This document shows positions 42,456-51,569 of a stretch of DNA of 64,000 bases, piece by piece; the stretch's first letter is position 1; the number at the start of each line of letters is the position of its first letter. Source of the DNA: Armatimonadota bacterium (GTDB lineage Bacteria > Armatimonadota > UBA5829 > DTJY01). The notes under the pieces are model-generated. The model worked only from the letters and a program-made list of their open reading frames with translations, was not told where the DNA came from and did no database searches. The position numbers and the translations under genes were made by a program. The stretch lies in assembly GCA_029907255.1 (NCBI GenBank), contig JARYMF010000002.1, positions 280,569 to 344,568 on the forward strand, read 5' to 3'.

Positions 42456-44519
42456 CTAGTGACTTGGTGATTGTATAATGACTTTGCTCAGTTTATCAAG
42501 GCGCCGTCGAGAATCTAAAGCAATCTCCCTAATTTCTGTCTCGCGCTGAAAGTCTCGTTTGCCGCTTGCTTCTAGGATATCGCCGACTTCCTTTAGCGAT
42601 TTTTCAAAGCGTTCTATTCTATCTAGCGAAAGTTTGTATTCTTGAACGGCTCCCACAAGGTTGCCTTCTTTTTCAAGTTGTTTTGCAATGGCATAGTGAG
42701 CGAAGACATACGCAGTTTCAACAAACTCTGGCATTGCTCTAATTTGCTCGTAGGGGCTGTTTTCAATTTCTACCATTCGACGGTAGGTCTTTAAAGCTTC
42801 GTCTGGACGACCCATGCGTTCGCAAAGTTTTGCTTTGGCGTAAAGAACTTGAACGGCATTCTTGTCCCATGCTAGCGCTTTATGGTATGCATTCAACGCC
42901 TCTTTGTCTTTGCCGGCAAACTCATATAGCTTTCCAAGTTGATAATAACTTTTAGCTGATGTTGGTGTTTGTTTGGTAGCTAACAATAAGAATTGTTCTG
43001 CTTTTAGAAGGTCGCTTGCATCATGCCGAATACTCGCACGGACGGCGTATGCTTGCCCAAGTGCGCTCATGTGCTCACTGTTAAGGTAGTCAAGACTCAT
43101 TGCGGTTCGGTAGGCGCAAATTGCTTCGTCAAGATTGCCGTTTTTCACCAAAGCATTTCCTCTAAGCTCAAATTGATGTGCCGTAATGGCGAGTAGCGAC
43201 AAAATAATGCCACAGATGGTGAGACAAAACAAAATAACTGCCACAGCTTTGGGCGTCTTGGTGCCTGAGGAAGTATAAGAAGGTTCTGATGCCAACGAAA
43301 ATCCGATGCCAAGTATCGCTGCGAATGAGAAACCAATTGCTGAAATATACCAATCAGAATCAACAAGATTCCTTGCGACTGACGCGGCAACACCGCCCAA
43401 TATGCCACAAAGCATCAATTGCTTGTCCGGTAGCCAATCATCACAGGTCAATTCATCCCTCTGCCGTTGTCTTAACCCGGCGGTCATTAGAGAGAGGGAA
43501 ACAGTTCCAATAAGTAGCACTAAAACTATGGGAGCAGCCGCGCCAGATTCAGAGGCGAGCTGGAGATAGCTATTATGTGCCATCTTCGTAAATCCGACGT
43601 GCGCGTATTTGGGATATATCAGCTCAAATGTTCCAAGTCCCGTGCCGGTAACTGGGTGTGCCTTTATAATCCGAATCGTGCCTTTCCATGTTTCGACGCG
43701 AAATGCGCCTGAGTAGGACTCCGACCGCAGTGAAGAGACGCGGCTAGTGAGGGGTTTTGAGAAGAAAGTCAGGACCAACAGCGACGGTAGAATGAGCGCT
43801 ACGAGCCTTGCAGCTTGGGTTTTTTTGAAAGATCTGCCAGCTAGCGCGAATAATAGGCAAAAAACAACCCCGCCAATTGCGCAGAGCGTGCCGAGCCTCG
43901 AACCTGTAAGTAATATCGCTCCTAAAATGCCAAGAAACCCGACTCCTGCCGCTAGAGAAATACCTTTTCGGTTTTGTGAAAGATACCACGTCAGCATTAT
44001 TGGTAAGACCATGGACATAAAGCCAGCTAGGAAATCTGGGTTAAAAAAAGTTGCAAAAGTTCGCCAATCTGATTTTGCGGATAAAAGGTATTCTCTAACA
44101 CCGAGTGTTGACACAATGAATGCGGATGCCAAAAGGGATGCAAGTATTCCAAGCGCCATGCGGTGGTCGGGAAGGCTTGCGGTAGCTGTAAATACCAGTA
44201 AATATGCCATCAAGTTCAGGACCGAAAAAAGAGTTTTGTGAATAGATACTGTGTTTGCAAATGAAAGCAGTCCTAGAGCAAATAAGATGATAGAGAGCCA
44301 AAGCACAGCGCCTTTTCTTATTTCTGCAGAATTCTTTAACACCCTTGCCAAAAGTATCATGCCTGTAAAGAGGGCAAGTATTCTCAGTATCCCTGTGCCA
44401 AATGGGTCGAGCTTGCCCCCAATTAAGGGAGCGAGAAATGCAATTATGGCAAGAATCCACACTTGGCAAATCAGCAGATAGTCTTGCTGTTCATTCTTTG
44501 GCATTGGCTTTGGGCTCAC
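42456..44519 (-). CDS. O-antigen-ligase-family membrane protein with TPR tail
   Basis: A 687-residue protein. The first 450 residues have about 12 membrane segments and the Wzy_C/O-antigen-ligase signature region around VETWKGTIRIIKAHPVTGTGLGTF and HNSYLQLASESG, where the ligase active Arg and His sit. Residues from about 455 onward are tetratricopeptide repeats (GNALVKNGNLDEAICAYRTA and later AGKDKEALNAYHKALAWD). Such proteins polymerise or ligate surface glycans. The start is GTG 44519 with GGAG 7 bases before it, inside the end of the upstream glycosyltransferase gene (29-base overlap). It is the last gene of a surface-glycan operon. Confidence 0.88.
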   Translation of the reverse strand: MSPKPMPKNEQQDYLLICQVWILAIIAFLAPLIGGKLDPFGTGILRILALFTGMILLARVLKNSAEIRKGAVLWLSIILFALGLLSFANTVSIHKTLFSVLNLMAYLLVFTATASLPDHRMALGILASLLASAFIVSTLGVREYLLSAKSDWRTFATFFNPDFLAGFMSMVLPIMLTWYLSQNRKGISLAAGVGFLGILGAILLTGSRLGTLCAIGGVVFCLLFALAGRSFKKTQAARLVALILPSLLVLTFFSKPLTSRVSSLRSESYSGAFRVETWKGTIRIIKAHPVTGTGLGTFELIYPKYAHVGFTKMAHNSYLQLASESGAAAPIVLVLLIGTVSLSLMTAGLRQRQRDELTCDDWLPDKQLMLCGILGGVAASVARNLVDSDWYISAIGFSFAAILGIGFSLASEPSYTSSGTKTPKAVAVILFCLTICGIILSLLAITAHQFELRGNALVKNGNLDEAICAYRTAMSLDYLNSEHMSALGQAYAVRASIRHDASDLLKAEQFLLLATKQTPTSAKSYYQLGKLYEFAGKDKEALNAYHKALAWDKNAVQVLYAKAKLCERMGRPDEALKTYRRMVEIENSPYEQIRAMPEFVETAYVFAHYAIAKQLEKEGNLVGAVQEYKLSLDRIERFEKSLKEVGDILEASGKRDFQRETEIREIALDSRRRLDKLSKVIIQSPSH

Positions 44520-45435
44520 TACTTTGCTCCTTTTTCGTAGCTTCCCTTCTACCTCTAAGAGTCAGAAGCCTTAAAAATGTCTGGATATAGTTGTTAGCTA
44601 TGAATAGAGCAGCTCGTGCGAAAATTCCCACCGGGATAATCACTCGGATTGGCAGCGACCACCTATCAGCATAGTGTTTTTTGTAGAATGCATACATGCT
44701 TTGATGAAATGTTAATATCATCTTGTTTGGCGCTTGGTCACTGCTTTTTGCTAGGAAATGGACTATTTTAGCCTCGGGGAAGTAGATTGCCTTCCATCCT
44801 TTTTGTTTTGCCCGATATGCAATATCCACATCCTCGCAATACATGAAAAAGCGTTCGTCAAGCAAGCCAATCTCGTCCAACATTTCTCGTCGGAGCATAA
44901 GCGCTGCACCTGAAAGCCAGTCAACTTCGCGTGGAGAGCTATGGTCCCAATCTGCCATTAGGTATTGCTTAACATACTGGTTGTTTGGAAATAGCCTTCC
45001 TAGGAAAGTGTTTCGGAATAACGCAGCTAGCGGGGTGGGGAAGCGTCTTGCTGAACTTTGGAGGGACCCGTCAGCGTTTAGTATCTTTGGGCCAAACAAG
45101 CCTGCTCTGGGATTTGAATCGGCGAATTTTACTAATACAGAAAGTGCGCCAGGCTGGACTTCAGAATCAGGGTTAAGAAGCAAGATATATCGTCCCTTGC
45201 TTGCTTTAATTCCAATATTAGCAGCGCGTGAGAAACCTAAGTTGCTGGTGTTTTTAATCAGTTTTACTTGAGGAAATTCACGCTCCACCATTTCTTGGCT
45301 GCCGTCGACAGATGCATTATCAACTACGATAACCTCCATGGCTGAAATTCTATCGAGCTCAACAGATGCAAGACATTTCCGCAAGTAAGAGCAAGTATTC
45401 CAATTTACTATGACAACTGACAAGTCTATCTGCAT
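44491..45435 (-). CDS. GT2-family glycosyltransferase (rhamnosyltransferase-like)
   Basis: A 314-residue inverting glycosyltransferase of the WbbL-like branch of GT2. It has the N-terminal nucleotide-binding motif SVVIVNWNT, VVDNASVDGS, LNPDSEV as the metal-binding stretch and a LSGAALMLRREML acceptor region, then a C-terminal hydrophobic segment. It would transfer a sugar to a growing surface glycan. ATG 45435 comes one base after the stop of the paralogous upstream gene; a TTG at 45456 is another possible start. It is about 35-40% similar by eye to that neighbour, so the two probably arose by duplication. Confidence 0.9.
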   Translation of the reverse strand: MQIDLSVVIVNWNTCSYLRKCLASVELDRISAMEVIVVDNASVDGSQEMVEREFPQVKLIKNTSNLGFSRAANIGIKASKGRYILLLNPDSEVQPGALSVLVKFADSNPRAGLFGPKILNADGSLQSSARRFPTPLAALFRNTFLGRLFPNNQYVKQYLMADWDHSSPREVDWLSGAALMLRREMLDEIGLLDERFFMYCEDVDIAYRAKQKGWKAIYFPEAKIVHFLAKSSDQAPNKMILTFHQSMYAFYKKHYADRWSLPIRVIIPVGIFARAALFIANNYIQTFLRLLTLRGRREATKKEQSSEPKANAKE

Positions 45436-45436
45436 T

Positions 45437-46303
45437 CTATTTTTTCTCTCTTCCAATGGAGCGCATTCTAGCTACAAAAAACGAGTTTACAGTGATTGCT
45501 AGCATTATGAACCAATACACAACTATAGGCAGTTTATTTCTATAGTGCTTTGCATAGAAGCGTTTTAGCGCCCTATGTGATTCTACTGCCATTTGAGCTG
45601 GTGCTTGACTTGTGCTTGCACCGCCGTGGTGAATAACCTCGGCTAGCGGAGTGAAATATATCTTCCATCCTTTTTCTTTCGCGCGGTAGCACCAGTCAAC
45701 TTCGTTGAAGAATATTGGAAATTGATTATCAAACTCTCCAACATCCTCAATCGCCCGGCGAGAAAGCAGGAGGCAGGAGCCCATTGGTTGGTCTACTTCA
45801 GCCTCATGCGCATAGTCAAAATATCTCATTCGGTAGGAACCGAAAAGTTTGCTTCTGGGAAATAGTTTGCTTATGCCGGTGTATTCAAATAACAGACCAA
45901 GAGGCTCGGGGAAGGACCTACATGAACGCTGGACTTTTCCATTTGGGTGAACCAGTCGGCACCCCACAGCTGCTGCTTCAGGGTGGGCTCGTCCGAATTC
46001 TAGAAGATTATCGAGTGCTCCGTTTTTAACTTCGACGTCTGGATTAAGAAGGAGTATGAATTCACCCTGTGCCGATTCAATCGCCTGATTGTTTCCTTGA
46101 GCGTAGCCTACGTTCTCCGAGTTGGCTAGCAAAGTGACTGTGGGAAACTTTTCTCTGACCATTTGTGCGCTTCCATCAGTTGAAGCATTATCTACTACCA
46201 ATATCTCAAACTTGGCGTGCGGTGGGTAAGTGTAGAGCGATTTCAAACAGCGCTCTAGATAGTCTCTTGTGTTCCAATTCACAATAACAATTGACAAATC
46301 CAT
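45437..46303 (-). CDS. GT2-family glycosyltransferase, paralogue
   Basis: A 288-residue GT2 enzyme of the same type as its downstream neighbour: SIVIVNWNTRDYLERCL, VVDNASTDGSAQM, LNPDVEVKNG and an acceptor region with QPMGSCLLLSRRAI. It lies between a HAD phosphatase (10 bp upstream) and the second glycosyltransferase. A C-terminal hydrophobic stretch (LPIVVYWFIMLAITVNSFFV) could anchor it to the membrane. Both probably add sugars to an O-antigen-like or similar glycan that the ligase/TPR protein then handles. The sugar specificity is not readable. Confidence 0.9.
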   Translation of the reverse strand: MDLSIVIVNWNTRDYLERCLKSLYTYPPHAKFEILVVDNASTDGSAQMVREKFPTVTLLANSENVGYAQGNNQAIESAQGEFILLLNPDVEVKNGALDNLLEFGRAHPEAAAVGCRLVHPNGKVQRSCRSFPEPLGLLFEYTGISKLFPRSKLFGSYRMRYFDYAHEAEVDQPMGSCLLLSRRAIEDVGEFDNQFPIFFNEVDWCYRAKEKGWKIYFTPLAEVIHHGGASTSQAPAQMAVESHRALKRFYAKHYRNKLPIVVYWFIMLAITVNSFFVARMRSIGREKK

Positions 46304-46312
46304 AGAAGATAG

Positions 46313-46978
46313 CTATTTAAAGAAACGTTGAAAATACGCCAAAAGTTCCGAGAGGCTTCGAACGATGAGGTCTGGTTTTTCCTTGTCAAAGAAGTCGTCG
46401 GGTCGGTCTTGGCGGAGAAAGCCGACAGTAAGCGTGCCAGCTGCTTTGCCCCCTTGGATATCCATCCAATGGTCGCCAATCATCACAGCTTCTGAGGGCT
46501 TGGTACCAAGGGCATTGAGTGCTTGGAGTAGATGGTCTGGATGCGGTTTGGCATTCTTAACGTCATCGCGTGTGAGCAGGACATCTACCGATATACCAGC
46601 TTTGACAAGGGATATCTCTACCGCTCGCCGAGAGTTTCGCGTGACAATTCCAACACCGACGCGCTCTTTCTGCAAAAATTGAATGAGTTCTCGGGCTCCA
46701 GGTATTTCCTTGGCTTCGTCTATTCGTGCAAGTTCTATTTCCTCAAGCTTTTTAAATGCTTCGGAGCGAATGGCTTCTGCTGGGGCATACGAATGGGCAA
46801 TGACATAATCTACAATGGCAAGCAGGTCTAGACCAGAAACCTCATGTTCCGAGATTCCGTGCCTGCTGGCTAGGGCAATGAGCTCGCGACGCATGCGAGC
46901 GAAATCTATGTTTGTCTCGATAAGTGTGCCGTCTAAATCAAAAAGCGCAGCACGTATGCCATTAAACAGATTAGTCAT
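46313..46978 (-). CDS. HAD-family phosphatase, phosphoglycolate-phosphatase-like
   Basis: A 221-residue HAD subfamily IA hydrolase with AALFDLDGTLIETN (nucleophile Asp), VGIVTRNSR, a conserved Lys in KPHPDHLLQAL and MIGDHWMDIQGG. Proteins of this type remove phosphate from small sugar phosphates. It heads an operon with two glycosyltransferases and a ligase. The longest frame starts at 46987, but a perfect -10 box covers bases 46991-46986, overlapping that ATG. The next ATG, 46978, lies 7 bases after the box, so the transcript may be leaderless and start there. Confidence 0.85.
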   Translation of the reverse strand: MTNLFNGIRAALFDLDGTLIETNIDFARMRRELIALASRHGISEHEVSGLDLLAIVDYVIAHSYAPAEAIRSEAFKKLEEIELARIDEAKEIPGARELIQFLQKERVGVGIVTRNSRRAVEISLVKAGISVDVLLTRDDVKNAKPHPDHLLQALNALGTKPSEAVMIGDHWMDIQGGKAAGTLTVGFLRQDRPDDFFDKEKPDLIVRSLSELLAYFQRFFK

Positions 46979-46985
46979 TTGATTC

Positions 46986-47015
46986 ATTATAAGTTTTGTT
47001 TTGCGTTAAGGTCAA
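46986..47015 (-). promoter_or_regulatory. Promoter of the HAD-glycosyltransferase operon (likely leaderless)
   Basis: TTGACC (47015-47010), 18 bases, TATAAT (46991-46986), then 7 bases and ATG 46978. No Shine-Dalgarno sequence precedes either possible ATG. Confidence 0.65.
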
Positions 47016-47115
47016 TTCAGTGATTGGCTGATATTAGCTAGCGCTTGATGAGCTTTATGACTGCTGATTTAAAATAATACTTTGCCGTGGTTCGCTGGAG
47101 TAGGTTAGATGGAAT

Positions 47116-47157
47116 AATAAAGGGAACTCATCCCATGGAGTTCCCTTTATTGTTTTT
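47116..47157 (+). terminator. Strong hairpin downstream of the DUF362 gene
   Basis: AATAAAGGGAACTC pairs perfectly with GAGTTCCCTTTATT (14 bp) around an 8-base loop. On the plus strand it is followed by G and TTTTT; on the minus strand only by a T-rich TATTATTCC. Because both flanking genes are on the minus strand, its job is probably to end the rpsT-DUF362 message. Confidence 0.7.
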
Positions 47158-47201
47158 AAGTTGGACTTGGTATTGAAAAAACCTATTGCAAGCTTTTGCT
47201 T

Positions 47202-48302
47202 TTATATTTCTTCTATTTCATAGTTAGTGCTTCCCAAGCCTCGGCGCTCGCAGGCATAAACCTGAACATAGGGGTCAACGCCGTGTATCTTCTTGAACAA
47301 GTGGCCTTCGATATTGCGCAAAATCAACCAGGGGATAATTGTGTTAAGTAGCAAGTTGCGATAATCAATACTGTCCAGAGTTGCCTTCTCGACTGCCACT
47401 ATGTCGTTCGAGGCAAAAATTCCTATGTCAGGAACCAGACTTGGCGTTGTCATGCCTGCGCAATCGCACAATGGTGTAATATCTATTGCAAAGTTAATAA
47501 ATGTAGCGTTTCCATTGGGAAACCTACTTAGGACAATTTCGGTTGCAATTGCCATGACCTCTTGAAAATCATGGGCGATTTCTTCGCGGATGCTTAGGGC
47601 ACCTTGGGGACATATTTCGTTGCATTCCAAGCAAAAGTTGCATTCGTGGAATCCCACGTGCAGCTTCTTGTCATCTGCAAAACGCATGCATTTGACTTTG
47701 CAGTTTTCTACACACAGGTTGCAGCCATCGATATAATGAGTACACTTATTGGCATCCCAGTATGTCTCGGCATGCTGGACCATATGCATGCAGTGGCGTG
47801 ATTTTGCTACCATTGAACCAAGCGCAATGTTCTTGATGCTTCCGCCGTATCCGCTGTTTCCATGTCCTTTTGCGTGGGCAAGGCAAACTAAGAAATCAGA
47901 ATCCCATATTTCACCTGCGATTTGGAATTCCTCTAAATTCTTGTAATTGACCTTGTGGGTGTAAACATATTTGTCATTCAAGCCAGCCTCTGGAATAATC
48001 GGGCAGCCAAGCACTTCAGGTGTGTATCCTCTTTCAGCAGCAGTGAGCACCCAATGGAGGTTGTCTGTAATAAATGGCTTGCCGCCTGCAGCTTTTATGA
48101 AAGAGATGACACGGCGCACGAATACCGGATGGATAGTCGAGTAGCCTACGTTCCCGCCAAGATGCATTTTCACGCAGACTTTTTTGTCTTTGAGCTTTCC
48201 GGCGAAGTCGAGGCGCTCTAGGATTATATCGAGCTTACCCGGCAATGTTTGCTTCCAGGTAAGCTCGCTCATGCGTGTAGAAGCAAAAAAGACCTTGCTC
48301 AT
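47202..48302 (-). CDS. DUF362 protein with two ferredoxin-type 4Fe-4S sites
   Basis: A 366-residue cytoplasmic protein. The DUF362 part includes VCVKMHLGGNVGY, LVCLAHAKGHGNSGYGGSIKN and a C-terminal DIGIFASNDIVAVEKAT stretch. Between them, near residues 188-240, is a cysteine-rich ferredoxin-like segment: CNLCVENCKVKC and CNFCLECNEICPQGAL, enough for two 4Fe-4S clusters. DUF362 proteins are thought to be iron-sulfur oxidoreductase-like, but the reaction is not established. The ATG lies 3 bp after the rpsT stop without a clear Shine-Dalgarno, so it is probably translated by coupling to rpsT. A strong hairpin follows about 45 bp downstream. Confidence 0.85.
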   Translation of the reverse strand: MSKVFFASTRMSELTWKQTLPGKLDIILERLDFAGKLKDKKVCVKMHLGGNVGYSTIHPVFVRRVISFIKAAGGKPFITDNLHWVLTAAERGYTPEVLGCPIIPEAGLNDKYVYTHKVNYKNLEEFQIAGEIWDSDFLVCLAHAKGHGNSGYGGSIKNIALGSMVAKSRHCMHMVQHAETYWDANKCTHYIDGCNLCVENCKVKCMRFADDKKLHVGFHECNFCLECNEICPQGALSIREEIAHDFQEVMAIATEIVLSRFPNGNATFINFAIDITPLCDCAGMTTPSLVPDIGIFASNDIVAVEKATLDSIDYRNLLLNTIIPWLILRNIEGHLFKKIHGVDPYVQVYACERRGLGSTNYEIEEI

Positions 48303-48304
48303 AG

Positions 48305-48577
48305 CTATTTTAGTTGTAGTGCCTTGTTTGCTGCTTTCATTAGCCTCGATTTGCGGCGTGCAGCAGCGTTTTTGTGAATTATGCCCTTCTCTGCGGCTTT
48401 GTCGATAACGCTCGTAGCCGCTGAGATTGCTTGCTGAATCGCCTCTTTATCGCCGGACTCAATGGAAGCTCTAGCTTTCTTTACAAAGGTTTTGATTTTT
48501 GACTTCTCTGCGACATTCCGAAGATGCCGCTCGCGGGATTTCTTTACGTCTTTAATTACCGATTTGATGTTCGGCAA
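48305..48577 (-). CDS. rpsT: 30S ribosomal protein S20
   Basis: S20 is a small basic protein that binds 16S rRNA in the 30S body. The 90 residues have the usual start MPNIKSVIKDVKKSRERH and the helical, Lys/Arg-rich body with KNAAARRKSRLMKAAN near the C-terminus. GGGGGTGA precedes the ATG, and a TTGCTT-17-TATAAT promoter lies about 90 bases upstream. The DUF362 gene begins 3 bp after its stop. Confidence 0.97.
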   Translation of the reverse strand: MPNIKSVIKDVKKSRERHLRNVAEKSKIKTFVKKARASIESGDKEAIQQAISAATSVIDKAAEKGIIHKNAAARRKSRLMKAANKALQLK

Positions 48578-48665
48578 ATGATTTCACCCCCAAATTTCAA
48601 TAAAGAATTAGGTTTAAGGCATACTCACGCCGTTTAGGCGCGAAGGTTCTTGACTGAGACAATGG

Positions 48666-48694
48666 ATTATAACAGGTTACCCAGCAGAAAGCAA
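48666..48694 (-). promoter_or_regulatory. rpsT promoter
   Basis: TTGCTT (48694-48689), 17 bases, TATAAT (48671-48666) on the minus strand. Confidence 0.7.
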
Positions 48695-48703
48695 GTCATA
48701 GGG

Positions 48704-48732
48704 TTGCACTGCTTTTCCAATTCAGGTACTAT
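48704..48732 (+). promoter_or_regulatory. Promoter of the transporter/spermidine-synthase-like gene
   Basis: TTGCAC (48704-48709), 17 bases, TACTAT (48727-48732). It is back-to-back with the rpsT promoter, with 9 bases between the two -35 boxes. Confidence 0.55.
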
Positions 48733-48758
48733 TTTGCCATACAATTTCGAAAGGAGCT

Positions 48759-51566
48759 ATGGTAGCAAACGAGATGCCCAAATCGGTTCGAGTTCTACCC
48801 TATCTGCTTTTCATAGCCTCGGGTGCTTGGGGCTTAGTGTATGAGGTTACCTGGGCAAGATACCTTTCGTTGTTCATTGGCAACACGACGCTAGCCCACA
48901 TGTGCGTATTGGCTGGATTCATGGGCGGCCTTGCACTCGGTAGCTTTGTTATTGGGGCGGCGACACGCCAGTTTCGTCGTCCGCTTGCAGTGTATGGGTG
49001 GCTTGAGACAGCAATTGGTCTATATGCAATCATATTTCCTTTAATAATCCATCCTATTCAGTCTTTGGCGCTTGTGGCGACGGCCAGAACTGACTTTGGC
49101 AGTCCGGTTGCGCTTGCAGTGAAGCTTGCGGTGTCAATTGGTGCGCTGATTCTGCCGACGTTTCTCATGGGCGGCACATTTCCTGTGTTGATGAAGCACT
49201 TCCAGCCAGAGTCTGAGCAAAAGGATGATAAGGCTGAGTGGCTTTACCTAGCGAACTGTGTCGGTGCGGTCGGTGGAACGCTTCTTGCAGGCTTTATGCT
49301 GATACCGACACTTGGCATGCGCATGACCATGACGACCATTGGAGCAGCAAATATTGCTTTGGGGTTAGTTGCTGTGATGCTCGGCATGTTGTGCGATGTT
49401 ACTTCATGCTCTGCTAGAGAACTAGCAAAAAGTGGAAGTGCGGCAAGGCATCCCCTCGTTATTCCCATCTGCACTGCAGCCGCTTTGTCAGGGGCGACTG
49501 CAATGATTTACGAACTGGTTTGGATATGTATGTTTGGCATTACTCTTGGCAGCTCCACCTACTCATTTACGCTTATGTTGGCGGCATTCATTACAGGTTT
49601 GGCACTAGGAAGCCTCGCAGTGGGACTTTGCCGCCTTAACTCACAGGCACTTTCAGCGTTTGCTTTTGCCGAAATAGCTATCGCTTTTTCAGTGGCTATA
49701 AGTATTCCTTATTATGAAAGATTGCCGTACGTCTTTTGGCGATGGTCCTTCCTTTTATTCCCGACCGAACAAACTTTAGGAATGTTTAACCTATTGAAAT
49801 ATACGCTGTGTTTTATTGTAATGTTGGTGCCGACATTCTTTTTTGGGATGACACTCCCTTTGGCGATAAAGGCGGTTGCGCGAAGGGATGAGGACATTGG
49901 TAGAGATAGCGGACTAGTTTACGGTGCGAATACAGTCGGCACTCTTGCTGGGTCGTTTCTGGCAGGCATTGTTCTTATTCCTATACTTGGCCTTCGAGGA
50001 TCTCTCCAAGTTGCTGTTGCGCTTAATATGATTGTGGGCGCACTTTTGCTTGCGGTTTCTAAGTTGCCTCGCAAATGGGTCTTTGCTGGTGGAGCATCAG
50101 TAGCAATTGCAGTGCTCCTTTTCTCGTTGCCCCAGTGGCATCCAGCAAGTTTTAGCCGAGGTACATTTCGAGTGAGAATGCTTCCTCCACCTGAAACTTG
50201 GCGTGCCTTCCGCTCTTTACTGTCGGAGATAAGGGTTTTTTATGTAGGTGAAGACGGAAGCGCCAGAGTCGCGGTTATTTCTGCTGAAAATTTGAAAGGA
50301 CGATATGACAAACTACTTACAATCAATGGCAAGCCTGATGGCACATCATGGGGAGATATGCCGACCCAGGTGCTGCTTGGTCAAATCCCTATGTTCTTCA
50401 AACCAGATGCAAGAAATGTTTTGGTTATCGGTTTAGGCACAGGTGCTACTGCCGGGAGCGTTCTTACACATCCGAATACCATTGTGGATTGTGTTGAGAT
50501 ATCACCTGCTGTTGCGAGGGCTTTGCGGTATTTTGATGATGTAAACTGGATGGTAAGGAAAAATCCACGGTTTAACTTAATCATCGAGGATGCGAGGACG
50601 GTGGCCGCGGTTACGCAGAAAAAATACGATGTTGTAATTAGCGAGCCGAGCAATCCTTGGATGGCGGGAGTGGGCAACCTCTTCACGATTGAGTTTTTCC
50701 AGTCACTCGACAGAATTCTCAACCCTGGGGGTATACTAGCGCAATGGTTTCATAGCTATGAAATGTCAGATGAACTTGTAGCAATAATTATTCGCACAGT
50801 GAGGCAGGTCTTTCCCTATGTGTATATCTTCGAAACCCAAGCGAACGATTACATACTTTTGGCTTCACGCGATCCTATATCACCTAACTTTGAGGCGATG
50901 GAAAAGCGAATAGCACTTGATTCCGTCAAACGAGATCTCCAGAGGATTTCAATAACTTCTTTAATAGCCCTTCTCTCGCGGCAAACGATGTCAGCGGAGA
51001 CCGCGGAAGAGGTGGCAGGCATGGGCATGGTGAATTGTGATGACTTCCCCGTGCTAGAATACCAGGCGCCGCGCTCATACTATATTGGTGAAGTCGCCGA
51101 ATGCATGAACAGCAATGACGAGCGAAAATGGGGTAATGAGAACTTGTTCAGCGTGCGGTATATGCGCTTTCGTAAACTTAGTAAAGAAGATTATCGGTCG
51201 CTAATTAAAGCATGTCTTGATTCGCGCATGAAACACCTAGCTCTACTTCTTGCGCTGTTAAAACATTATTTAATGGAATGGCCGAATGATGCTGAAATGC
51301 TTATTGAATATGCGAAAGCATTGAGCTCAACCGAGCCATTAGCAGCTTTGCGGGCGGCACATTCTGCGGTCCAAATCAAACCAAACGTACAATCGTTGGA
51401 GTTAGAGGCAGACATCCTTTTATCAGAGGTCATGCGTCGGCAATCGGTGTTTACGCCGCAGGACTTCGCTCCTATACTTGACCTTCTCGACCGCGCAATC
51501 AAACTTGACCCAAAAAACAAACGCCTGCAGGAAAAGCGGCGGGAGGTTGTTGAGATGATGCAGTAG
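48759..51566 (+). CDS. Fused multi-spanning membrane / spermidine-synthase-like protein
   Basis: A 935-residue protein. Residues 1-470 hold about 14 membrane segments with two repeats of a GLVYEVTWARYLSLFIGNT-type motif, as in fused transporter/spermidine-synthase proteins. Residues 480-750 are a spermidine-synthase-like Rossmann domain (VLVIGLGTGATAGSV, VDCVEISPAV, YDVVISEPSNPWMAG). The catalytic Asp of true spermidine synthases is Glu here (SEP rather than SDP), so aminopropyl transfer is not certain. The C-terminus is TPR-like. AAGGAG precedes the ATG. The substrate and role are unknown; it is probably an integral membrane enzyme of S-adenosyl or decarboxy-SAM chemistry. Confidence 0.82.
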   Translation: MVANEMPKSVRVLPYLLFIASGAWGLVYEVTWARYLSLFIGNTTLAHMCVLAGFMGGLALGSFVIGAATRQFRRPLAVYGWLETAIGLYAIIFPLIIHPIQSLALVATARTDFGSPVALAVKLAVSIGALILPTFLMGGTFPVLMKHFQPESEQKDDKAEWLYLANCVGAVGGTLLAGFMLIPTLGMRMTMTTIGAANIALGLVAVMLGMLCDVTSCSARELAKSGSAARHPLVIPICTAAALSGATAMIYELVWICMFGITLGSSTYSFTLMLAAFITGLALGSLAVGLCRLNSQALSAFAFAEIAIAFSVAISIPYYERLPYVFWRWSFLLFPTEQTLGMFNLLKYTLCFIVMLVPTFFFGMTLPLAIKAVARRDEDIGRDSGLVYGANTVGTLAGSFLAGIVLIPILGLRGSLQVAVALNMIVGALLLAVSKLPRKWVFAGGASVAIAVLLFSLPQWHPASFSRGTFRVRMLPPPETWRAFRSLLSEIRVFYVGEDGSARVAVISAENLKGRYDKLLTINGKPDGTSWGDMPTQVLLGQIPMFFKPDARNVLVIGLGTGATAGSVLTHPNTIVDCVEISPAVARALRYFDDVNWMVRKNPRFNLIIEDARTVAAVTQKKYDVVISEPSNPWMAGVGNLFTIEFFQSLDRILNPGGILAQWFHSYEMSDELVAIIIRTVRQVFPYVYIFETQANDYILLASRDPISPNFEAMEKRIALDSVKRDLQRISITSLIALLSRQTMSAETAEEVAGMGMVNCDDFPVLEYQAPRSYYIGEVAECMNSNDERKWGNENLFSVRYMRFRKLSKEDYRSLIKACLDSRMKHLALLLALLKHYLMEWPNDAEMLIEYAKALSSTEPLAALRAAHSAVQIKPNVQSLELEADILLSEVMRRQSVFTPQDFAPILDLLDRAIKLDPKNKRLQEKRREVVEMMQ

Positions 51567-51569
51567 AGT

